Positions 30,552 through 36,638 of a stretch of 36,638 nt of DNA are shown here, piece after piece; the first letter of the stretch is position 1, and every line of letters begins with the position of its first letter. The notes beneath the pieces were generated by a model. That model saw only the letters and a program-made list of their open reading frames with translations. It was not told where the DNA came from and did not search any database. The translations under genes and the position numbers were made by a program. Source of the stretch: Sorangium cellulosum. GTDB taxonomy: Bacteria > Myxococcota_A > Polyangia > Polyangiales > Polyangiaceae. The stretch covers positions 27,151-63,788 of the forward strand of contig NZ_JEMA01000505.1 of assembly GCF_001589285.1 (NCBI RefSeq). Reading direction: 5' to 3'.

Positions 30552-31313
30552 TCAGGTCGCCTTGGCCCTCGAGCGCCTGCGCTCGCCGCCGGCGCGCTCG
30601 CCGCTGGCGCGCTCGCCGCCCGAGCCTGCGGCCGAGGCGGCGCCGGCGGTCTGCTGTGCGCTGCGCGGCGGCGCCTCCATGACCGACGGGTCAGCGACGG
30701 CGCGCACCTCCGGGGCGAGCAGGCCGTGCGTGAAGAGCTGGAGCACCTGCCCGCACCAGGCGCCGATGTCTGGCCTCGACGGCGCGTCGATCAGCTTGCG
30801 CACCAGCCGATCGAAGGCGCCCGAGATGAGCGCGGCGATGACGCTGGACTCGATATCGCGCCGGTAGAGCCCGATATCCATCGCGTACCGGACGCGGCTC
30901 TCCACCTGGCGCGCGACGCGCTGGGCGAACTCGTCGATCAGGTAGGCGTAGGGGGCCCCGCCGCCGCCCGCGAGCATCATCTTGAGCAGCGCCCGGTTCT
31001 GCCAGCAGAACTCGAGCACCTCGACGTCGTGCGCGAGGACCCGCTTCAGGTACTCGTTGATCGACGCCCGCTCGCTCTCGAAGACGATGGGCGGCGGCTC
31101 CACGCACCCGGCCAGGCGCGCGATGAAGGTCTCGACGATCTGCTTGAAGCAGTCGTCCTTGCTCTGGAAGTGCAGGTAGAAGGCGCCCTTCGAGACGCCG
31201 GCCCGCTCGGTGATGTCCTCGACCCGCGCCGCGGCGAGGCCGCGCTCGGTGAACGCTGCCTCGGCGGCGCGGAGCAACTCGATCCTGGCGCGGCGATCGG
31301 CGAGGCGGGGCAT
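30552..31313 (-). CDS. TetR/AcrR family transcriptional regulator
   Basis: 253-aa protein. The DNA-binding domain occupies residues ~8-55: RIELLRAAEAAFTERGLAAARVED, then ITERAGVSKGAFYLHFQSKDDCF with recognition helix KGAFYLHF. The C-terminal ~120 residues of the ligand domain are helical (EYLKRVLAHDVEVLEFCW, FDRLVRKLID). The last ~40 residues are a low-complexity Arg/Gly/Ser/Glu tail (GERASGERAGGERRR), unusual for the family. An inverted repeat of the usual TetR kind lies immediately upstream of its ATG, so it probably represses itself and possibly the divergent UdgX gene 155 nt away. Confidence 0.92.
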   Translation of the reverse strand: MPRLADRRARIELLRAAEAAFTERGLAAARVEDITERAGVSKGAFYLHFQSKDDCFKQIVETFIARLAGCVEPPPIVFESERASINEYLKRVLAHDVEVLEFCWQNRALLKMMLAGGGGAPYAYLIDEFAQRVARQVESRVRYAMDIGLYRRDIESSVIAALISGAFDRLVRKLIDAPSRPDIGAWCGQVLQLFTHGLLAPEVRAVADPSVMEAPPRSAQQTAGAASAAGSGGERASGERAGGERRRSRAKAT

Positions 31314-31316
31314 TCT

Positions 31317-31330
31317 GACTGGTCGGTCAA
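31317..31330. promoter_or_regulatory. TetR-type operator TGACTGGTCGGTCA
   Basis: An imperfect palindrome with TGAC/GTCA arms, of the TGACYGRYCRGTCA type seen at many TetR/AcrR-controlled promoters. It begins four bases upstream of the minus-strand TetR start codon and lies between the divergent TetR and UdgX genes. Confidence 0.6.
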
Positions 31331-31467
31331 CGTCCGGGGACTGAGCCACTATGGGAAGGCCGTCATGGGCCGTCAAGCCGGCTCGGCCGTGCGCCTCGCG
31401 ACGCGCCGCGTTCGAACGCCATCGAGCTGCTGGCATGCGCGATGCTCCCGGTGGGCTCGAGGAAACC

Positions 31468-32136
31468 ATGGTGACCGTGGCGAGGCGAAATGCAGCAGGG
31501 CGTGACGCCGTGGCCGGAGCGGCGACGGCGGCGGCGCTCGTACCCAGCCATCCTTCCTTGCCGAGCCTGCGCGAGGCCGCCGCAGGCTGCCGGGCGTGCC
31601 CGCTGTGGGAGCGCGGCACGCAGACGGTGTTCGGCGAGGGCGCGGCGCGATCCGACGTGCTCCTCGTCGGCGAGCAGCCGGGCGACAAGGAGGACCTGGC
31701 CGGCAAGCCGTTCGTGGGCCCGGCGGGGCAGCTCCTCGATCGCGCGCTCGAGGAGGCGGGGATCGATCGACGCCGGGCGTACGTGACCAACGTGGTCAAG
31801 CACTTCAAGTGGGAGCCGCGCGGCAAGCGGCGCATCCACAAGAAGCCCGACGCGCGCGAGATTCGCGCGTGCCTCCCCTGGCTCGCCGCGGAGATCGCGG
31901 CGGTAGAGCCGCAGATCGTCGTGTGCCTCGGCGCGACGGCGGCGCAGGCGCTGCTCGGGAGCTCGTTCCGGGTCACGCGCGATCGCGGCCGGATCGTCGC
32001 CTCGCCGCTCGCGCCGCGCACGCTCGCCACCGTACACCCGGCGTCGATCCTCCGCATGCCGGACGAGGCCTCCAGGCAAGCCGAGCTCTCCCGCTTCATC
32101 GACGATCTCACCGCGGTGGCGCGCGTGCTCGGCTGA
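31468..32136 (+). CDS. udgX: UdgX-type uracil-DNA glycosylase (4Fe-4S)
   Basis: 222-aa protein of the UDG superfamily that removes uracil from DNA. Motif A is GEQPGDKED (68-76); the loop KRRIHKKP (120-127) carries H124, which in UdgX attacks the deoxyribose and stays covalently bound to the abasic site. This KRRIH loop separates UdgX from family 4 enzymes. Motif C is TVHPASILR (188-196). Four cysteines, C41, C44, C135 and C153, fit the 4Fe-4S cluster of family 4/UdgX. ATG 31468 has GAGGA upstream; two further in-frame ATGs lie upstream (31435, 31351) but add unrelated residues. It is divergent from a TetR gene whose operator could also govern it. Confidence 0.9.
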   Translation: MVTVARRNAAGRDAVAGAATAAALVPSHPSLPSLREAAAGCRACPLWERGTQTVFGEGAARSDVLLVGEQPGDKEDLAGKPFVGPAGQLLDRALEEAGIDRRRAYVTNVVKHFKWEPRGKRRIHKKPDAREIRACLPWLAAEIAAVEPQIVVCLGATAAQALLGSSFRVTRDRGRIVASPLAPRTLATVHPASILRMPDEASRQAELSRFIDDLTAVARVLG

Positions 32137-32189
32137 GCGGTCGCCGCCCGGCGCGCTCCGCCTCCTCGCGGCGCGCGCTCGCGATGGAG

Positions 32190-32195
32190 TAGGAT
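32190..32195 (+). promoter_or_regulatory. Possible -10 box TAGGAT upstream of kup
   Basis: TAGGAT ends nine bases before ATG 32205. Alternatively the AGGA within it serves as a Shine-Dalgarno site 11 bases from the start. The two readings cannot be separated by eye, and no -35 is clear. Confidence 0.3.
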
Positions 32196-32204
32196 TCGCC
32201 CCCG

Positions 32205-34142
32205 ATGACCACAAGCCCACAGCCGGTCCCGGGCGCAGAGCAACGCGCGCCGCCCCCGTCGGCCGAGCACGCCCACGGCGCGAAGAAGATGTGGCCGCTG
32301 ATGCTCGCGGCGCTCGGGGTCGTCTACGGCGACATCGGGACGAGCCCTCTCTATGCGATGAAGGAGTGCTTCAGCCCGGCGAGCCCGCACCACGTCGCGC
32401 TGACGCCGGCCAACGTGCTCGGCGTGCTCTCGCTCATGTTCTGGGCGCTGATGCTGGTGGTGACCATCAAGTACGTGACGTTCATCACGCGGGCCGACAA
32501 CGAGGGGGCGGGCGGCATCCTCGCGCTCCTCGCGCTCGTGCCGAACAGCGAGCGCAAGGGCGACGGCCGCGGCCTGCTCGTGCTCCTCGTCCTCTTCGGC
32601 GCGTCGCTCCTCTACGGCGACGGCGTGATCACGCCCGCGATCTCGGTGCTGTCAGCGGTGGAGGGCCTCGAGGTAGCGACGTCGACCCTGAAGCCCGCGG
32701 TCGTGCCGATCACGTGCGCCTTGCTGCTCGCCCTGTTCCTCGTGCAGAAGCGCGGCACGGCCGGGATAGGGACGGTCTTCGGGCCGGTGACGCTCGTCTG
32801 GTTCATCGCGCTCGCGCTGCTGGGAGCGAAGGAGATCGTCCACAGCCCGGGCGTGCTCCGGGCCGTCTCGCCGGAGTACGCGGTGAGCTTCTTCATCGAG
32901 AACAAGGTGCACGGCTTCCTCATCCTCGGCGCGGTCGTCCTCTGCATCACCGGCGGCGAGGCGCTCTACGCCGACATGGGCCATTTCGGCCGCGAGCCGA
33001 TCAAGTACACCTGGTACACGATCGTCTGGCCGGGGCTGCTCATCAACTACTTCGGCCAGGGCGCGAAGCTCCTCGAGGACCCGACCGCCGCGGCGAGCCC
33101 CTTCTACGCGCTGGTCCCGTCGTGGGCGCTCTACCCCACGGTGGCGATCGCGACAGCGGCGACCGTCGTCGCGTCACAGGCGCTCATCTCCGGGGCCTTC
33201 TCGCTGACGCAGCAGGCGGTGCAGCTCGGCTATTTCCCGCGCGTCACGGTGATCCACACGTCCAAGGACGAGGCGGGGCAGATCTACATCCCCGAGGTGA
33301 ACAGCGGGCTCCTGATCTCGTGCCTCGTGCTCGTGATCACCTTCAAGAACTCGAGCGCGCTCGCGGCCGCCTATGGCATCGCCGTCACGGGGACGATGGG
33401 GATCACGACGGTGGTCTATTACGTCGTCACCCGGAAGACGTGGGGATGGCCGCTCTGGAAGTCGCTCCCCCTGGCCGGGCTCTTCCTGGTGATCGATCTC
33501 GCGTTCTTCGCGGCGAACAGCGCCAAGTTCTTCCACGGGGGCTGGGTGCCCATCGTGATGGGGGCGGCGACGTTCACGGTGATGACGACCTGGAAGACGG
33601 GGCGCAAGCACCTCGCGACCGCGATCAAGTCGGCGATCCTGCCGCTCGACGTGTTCCTCGAGGACGTGAAGCGCACGAAGCCGCACCGGGTGCGCGGGAC
33701 GGCGGTCTTCATGGCGTCGAGCCCGGAGGGCACGCCGCCGATCCTGCTGCACCACGTGAAGCACAACCAGGTGCTGCACGAGCAGGTGGTGCTCCTCTCG
33801 ATCCAGGTGCTGAACGTGCCCGAGGTGCCGGCGGAGCGGCGCACGACGGTGATCCCGCGGGGCGAGTGCATCTACCAGGTCACGGCGTGTTACGGCTTCA
33901 TGCAGACGCCGAACGCCCCCTCGGTGCTGGAAGGGTGCAAGCGGCACGGGCTCATCATCGATCTCGGGAGGACGAGCTACTACCTCGGCAGGGAGACGCT
34001 GCTGACGACGGGCAGCTCGAAGATGTCCCGGTGGCGAAAGGCGCTGTTCGCGTTCATCTCGCGAAACGCGCGGCCGGCGACGGCCTATTTCGGGCTGCCG
34101 CCGAACCGGGTGGTCGAGCTCGGCATGCAGGTCAATTTCTAG
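32205..34142 (+). CDS. kup: Kup (KUP/HAK/KT) family low-affinity potassium transporter
   Basis: 645-aa inner-membrane protein, close to the usual ~620-630. After a Pro/Ala/His-rich cytoplasmic N-terminus the family signature GVVYGDIGTSPLYAMKE (~38-54) opens the first membrane helix. About 12 transmembrane segments run to ~460, including GGEALYADMGHFG and the SQALISGAFSLTQQAVQLGYFPR stretch, both strongly conserved in Kup. The cytoplasmic C-terminal domain (~470-645) has GTAVFM-x4-GTPPILLHHVKHN and ends FGLPPNRVVELGMQVNF, a full-length end. It imports K+ with H+. No potassium-related regulator or c-di-AMP element is visible nearby. Convergent with the HTH-citrate synthase gene. Confidence 0.96.
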   Translation: MTTSPQPVPGAEQRAPPPSAEHAHGAKKMWPLMLAALGVVYGDIGTSPLYAMKECFSPASPHHVALTPANVLGVLSLMFWALMLVVTIKYVTFITRADNEGAGGILALLALVPNSERKGDGRGLLVLLVLFGASLLYGDGVITPAISVLSAVEGLEVATSTLKPAVVPITCALLLALFLVQKRGTAGIGTVFGPVTLVWFIALALLGAKEIVHSPGVLRAVSPEYAVSFFIENKVHGFLILGAVVLCITGGEALYADMGHFGREPIKYTWYTIVWPGLLINYFGQGAKLLEDPTAAASPFYALVPSWALYPTVAIATAATVVASQALISGAFSLTQQAVQLGYFPRVTVIHTSKDEAGQIYIPEVNSGLLISCLVLVITFKNSSALAAAYGIAVTGTMGITTVVYYVVTRKTWGWPLWKSLPLAGLFLVIDLAFFAANSAKFFHGGWVPIVMGAATFTVMTTWKTGRKHLATAIKSAILPLDVFLEDVKRTKPHRVRGTAVFMASSPEGTPPILLHHVKHNQVLHEQVVLLSIQVLNVPEVPAERRTTVIPRGECIYQVTACYGFMQTPNAPSVLEGCKRHGLIIDLGRTSYYLGRETLLTTGSSKMSRWRKALFAFISRNARPATAYFGLPPNRVVELGMQVNF

Positions 34143-34164
34143 GTAGAGCGCGGCCGGACGGCGA

Positions 34165-35454
34165 TCAGGGCCCGGTGTACCGGGCGCGCGGCCGCAGCAT
34201 GTAGCCCGCCTCCCGCTGCTCGAACGCGTGGGCGATCCACCCCGCGGCGCGCCCCACCGCGAAGAGCGCCGCCGCCGCGCCGGCGGGCAAGCCGAGCGCG
34301 GCCGCGATCGCGACGAGGCCCACGTCGAGCGACGGCGGATCGTGGCCGGCGTCGCGCAGCGCGTCGACCAGCGCGAGCACGGTGCGCAGCGCCGCGCTCT
34401 GCGGCGCGAGCGCGCGGGCCGTGTCGAGCAGCACCTGCGCGCGCGGGTCGCCGTCCGGGTACAGCCGGTGCCCGAAGCCGGCGATGGGCTCGCCGCGGCG
34501 CAGCCGCTCGTGGACCGCGGCGGCGGCGCGCTCGGGTCGGCCCGCCTCGGCGACCAGCGCCTCCACCCGGTCGGTGGAGCCGCCGTGCCGCGGGCCGGAG
34601 AGCGCCGCGAGCCCCGCGCTGACGCAGGCGTAGAGGTCGGCGCCGGTGGAGGCGGCCACCCGGACAGCGAACGTCGAGGCGTTCAGCTCGTGATCGGCCG
34701 ACACGAGGAGCGCCCGGTTCACGGCGCGCTCGGCCTTCTTCGACGGGTTCGCGCCGAGGGCGACGAGCAGGCGCCGCGCCGTCCCCTCGGCCTCGAGGGC
34801 GGCGGTCGCCTTGCTCGCGTCGCGCCCGAGGCCGACGAGCGCCGCGAGCGATCGCACGAGCGCGCGCGCCCGGGCCCGCTCCGCGTCGCTCGTGGGGATG
34901 CGCCCGTCGCCCGACGTCGCGCCCACGTGGCGGGTCGCGTCGTGCGCGCCGATCGCGGGCACCGCGAGCGCGAGCGCGGTGAACGGCGGCGCGCCCTCCG
35001 GCAGGAGCGCCGCGAGCTTCGCCGGCCGGACGCTCAGCCGGCCCGGCCGCGCGGCCGGCGCGCCCTCCGCGGGCAGCTCGCCGGTCCACAGGAGCTCGGC
35101 CACGTCCTCGAACGGCGCGTCCTCGAGCGCCAGCGCGACCGCCTCCTTGCCCCTGTAAAGTGGGCCGCGCTGCCCGATCGCGGTGAGCGCCGATTCGAGC
35201 ACCGGCTCGCCCCACCGGAGCGCCTCGGCGGCGACGGGGCCGTGGCCCGCCCGCGCGTCGTGCCGCGCCTTGAGCCGCTCGATGTCCGCCCTGAGGTAGA
35301 GCCGCGCGCGCCCTCGCCCGCCGGGCACGCCCCGGAGCACGCCCCGGCTCGCGTACGCGTAGAGCGTCTCCCGCTTCACGCCGAGCAGCTCCGCGGCCTC
35401 GGCGCCGGTCACATACGCCGAGGGCCGCTGCTCCGGACCAGGTAGATCAACCAT
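34165..35454 (-). CDS. Citrate synthase family protein with N-terminal helix-turn-helix domain
   Basis: 429-aa protein. Residues ~13-60 are an excisionase/MerR-like HTH: YVTGAEAAELLGVKRETLYAYASRGVLRGVP, then RARLYLRADIERLK. The rest is a citrate-synthase fold with most catalytic positions: H255 in SADHELNASTF, H290 in GPRHGGSTD, H329 in GFGHRLYPDGDPRA and D377 in SLDVGLVAIA. It could condense acetyl-CoA with oxaloacetate (or propionyl-CoA), and the HTH suggests it also binds DNA as a metabolite-responsive regulator. It is divergent from a second, HTH-less citrate-synthase gene; a perfect 16-bp palindrome near that gene's start is the likely operator. Such pairs occur in Proteobacteria; function is not settled. 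Confidence 0.9.
   Translation of the reverse strand: MVDLPGPEQRPSAYVTGAEAAELLGVKRETLYAYASRGVLRGVPGGRGRARLYLRADIERLKARHDARAGHGPVAAEALRWGEPVLESALTAIGQRGPLYRGKEAVALALEDAPFEDVAELLWTGELPAEGAPAARPGRLSVRPAKLAALLPEGAPPFTALALAVPAIGAHDATRHVGATSGDGRIPTSDAERARARALVRSLAALVGLGRDASKATAALEAEGTARRLLVALGANPSKKAERAVNRALLVSADHELNASTFAVRVAASTGADLYACVSAGLAALSGPRHGGSTDRVEALVAEAGRPERAAAAVHERLRRGEPIAGFGHRLYPDGDPRAQVLLDTARALAPQSAALRTVLALVDALRDAGHDPPSLDVGLVAIAAALGLPAGAAAALFAVGRAAGWIAHAFEQREAGYMLRPRARYTGP
34170..34185. terminator. Hairpin at the kup / citrate synthase convergence
   Basis: GCCCGGT, loop GT, ACCGGGC: a 7-bp stem 27 nt past the kup stop and inside the last codons of the convergent gene. It could terminate kup transcription. 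No T-run. Confidence 0.35.
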
Positions 35455-35732
35455 GAGAGCCCATCAACGTCAGATCCATCCTGTCCACCATCGAGGCGTC
35501 GTGGGTCGAGGATCGCCGGACGACCTCTGTCCCTCCTAGCACCGCGCTCCTCGGTCCATCTCGGGATTTTTGGCGCGGCGCGCCCCTCGGCCGCTGTCCG
35601 AGGCGGCCCTCCGCTCCCCGCGTCCCGAGCCCTGGAGGGGCGCGCCTCACGACCGCCTGCCGGGGGCGCCCTCGACGCGCTTCGATAGCGTGCATAGTTG
35701 ATTGTACAATCAAGATTGATCAACCATTCACG
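35455..35732. promoter_or_regulatory. Divergent promoter region of the citrate-synthase pair
   Basis: 278 nt between the two genes. The right end is AT-rich and holds the palindrome described at 35698-35713 plus a further TTGATCAA at 35716-35723. GATCAACCAT occurs twice, at 35445-35454 (over the start codon of the HTH gene) and at 35718-35727 (near the other start), as a direct repeat. Confidence 0.5.
35698..35713. promoter_or_regulatory. Perfect 16-bp palindrome TTGATTGTACAATCAA, operator over a -10 box
   Basis: The central ATTGTACAAT reads TACAAT, a good -10 hexamer, on both strands. A TTGATCAA site follows three bases later, giving repeated TTGAT half-sites. The site is 20 nt from ATG 35733. 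A regulator bound here would block the promoter, and the adjacent HTH-citrate-synthase is the obvious candidate. Confidence 0.6.
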
Positions 35733-36638
35733 ATGCCCAACATGTCCTCGGTGGAGGTGATCGGGATGAAGGACGTGACGGCGCCGCTCGCGAGCGGCCT
35801 GGAGGGCGTGGTGGTGGCGGAGACGCGGCTCTCGGAGGTCGAGGGGGAGCGGGGGAGGCTCACCCTCGCCGGGCACGACGTCGAGGCGCTGGCCGGCGAC
35901 GGCGGGGTGACCTTCGAGGACGTGTGCGGGCTGCTCTGGGGCGGCGCGTTGCCCGCGGCGGCGGAGCGCGAGGCGCTCCGGGGAGCGCTCGCCGAGGGCA
36001 GGGTGCGGGCGTTCGCGCTCCTCGGCCGGCTCGGGGGCGCGCTGGAGGCGCGCGACGGCATGGACGCGCTCCGCGCCGCTGTCGCGCACCTCGGGAGCGA
36101 CGCGCCGCCGGCGGCGATCGCCGGGGCGATCGCGACGTTCGCGGCGGCGTGGGCGCGGCGCGCGGCGGGCGAGGCGCCGGTCGCGCCGGATCCGGCGCTC
36201 CGGCTCTCGGCCGACTACCTGCGGATGGCGCGGGGCGCGGCGGCGAGCGAGGCCGAGGCGCGCGAGCTCGACACGTACCTCGTGACGGTCTCGGACCACG
36301 GCATGAACGCGTCGACCTTCGCCGCGCGCGTGGTCACCTCGACGGGGTCGGACGCGATCTCGGCCGTTGTCGCCGCGATCGGCGCCCTGAAGGGGCCGCT
36401 CCACGGCGGCGCGCCCGGGCCGGTCCTCGACATGCTGGACGCGATCGGCGCGGCGGCGGGCGCGGGGGGCGCGCCGTCGCCCGGGAGCGCCGAGCGGTGG
36501 ATCCAGGCGGAGCTCGCGGCGGGCCGGCGGATCATGGGCATGGGGCACCGCATCTACCGGGTACGGGATCCGCGGGCGGCGGTGCTCGAACGGGCGATCG
36601 AGCGGCTCGCGCGGACGGCCGGCGGAGCGCGGGGCGCC
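35733..36638 (+). CDS. Citrate synthase family protein, truncated by window end
   Basis: 302 codons are visible and the frame is still open at the right edge. Catalytic motifs are in order: H189 in VSDHGMNASTF, H224 in GPLHGGAPGP and H272 in MGMGHRIYRVRDPRA; the final Asp motif lies beyond the edge. There is no HTH. It is the probable enzyme of the pair, condensing an acyl-CoA with a 2-oxoacid (citrate or 2-methylcitrate type). Three in-frame Mets (35733, 35742, 35766) are possible starts and none has a good ribosome-binding site; the first is used. The palindrome 20 nt upstream probably controls it. Confidence 0.88.
   Translation, partial: MPNMSSVEVIGMKDVTAPLASGLEGVVVAETRLSEVEGERGRLTLAGHDVEALAGDGGVTFEDVCGLLWGGALPAAAEREALRGALAEGRVRAFALLGRLGGALEARDGMDALRAAVAHLGSDAPPAAIAGAIATFAAAWARRAAGEAPVAPDPALRLSADYLRMARGAAASEAEARELDTYLVTVSDHGMNASTFAARVVTSTGSDAISAVVAAIGALKGPLHGGAPGPVLDMLDAIGAAAGAGGAPSPGSAERWIQAELAAGRRIMGMGHRIYRVRDPRAAVLERAIERLARTAGGARGA

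Noticed and set aside
1-36638. tRNA, rRNA, CRISPR array, insertion sequence or prophage genes
   Set aside because: I looked for spaced direct repeats, transposase motifs, terminal inverted repeats and tRNA-like cloverleaf patterns by eye and found none; a covariance-model scan could still reveal a small RNA.

Overview
The window is GC-rich with very strong G/C preference at third codon positions. It is dense in signalling genes (Ser/Thr kinase, adenylate cyclase, single-domain response regulators, a CheB/CheR/PAS protein) and in lipoproteins, and it opens with the tail of a histone-H1-like protein. This points to a large-genome myxobacterium of the Sorangium/Polyangiales type. That is an inference from style; there is no rRNA or other marker here. 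I see no tRNA, rRNA, CRISPR array, insertion sequence or phage gene.

Layout. 1-5.4 kb: histone-H1-like tail; a minus-strand pair (AgmX/PglI-type lipoprotein, then an unknown 536-aa protein); a secreted Cys-rich lipoprotein; an HNH endonuclease; and, divergent from it, a DEDDh exonuclease with a WYL-like tail. 5.4-11.4 kb: a TPR/retropepsin-like lipoprotein overlapping coaD, an M50 site-2 protease, a soluble Ser/Thr kinase and poly(A) polymerase. 11.5-16.9 kb: an exported transglutaminase-like protein overlapping a Nudix hydrolase, a TetR regulator, and an unusual papain-like protease joined to an alpha/beta-hydrolase-like domain.

16.9-21.8 kb holds the most interesting locus. Four plus-strand genes run together: a class I isoprenoid-synthase-like protein with a DDLLD motif, a 73-aa NHLP-type (nitrile-hydratase-like leader) peptide, a 668-aa class II terpene-cyclase-like protein with a DADD motif and QW-like repeats, and a membrane adenylate cyclase. 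The last three overlap by 4 nt each. The unit ends in a perfect 18-bp palindrome shared with a convergent B12-binding/radical-SAM-like gene that has lost one cluster cysteine. I read it as a candidate undescribed terpenoid or peptide-assisted isoprenoid system coupled to cAMP signalling.

24-30.1 kb is a signalling region: two stand-alone receiver proteins, a gamma-glutamylcyclotransferase-like protein, and a minus-strand run of two unknown proteins followed by a CheB-CheR-coiled-coil-PAS-PAS protein whose CheB domain lacks its catalytic Ser and His. 30.5-36.6 kb: a TetR repressor with a recognisable operator, divergent from a UdgX-type uracil-DNA glycosylase; a Kup potassium transporter; and a divergent pair of citrate-synthase-family genes (one with an N-terminal DNA-binding domain) around a perfect 16-bp palindrome. 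The second of these runs off the right edge.
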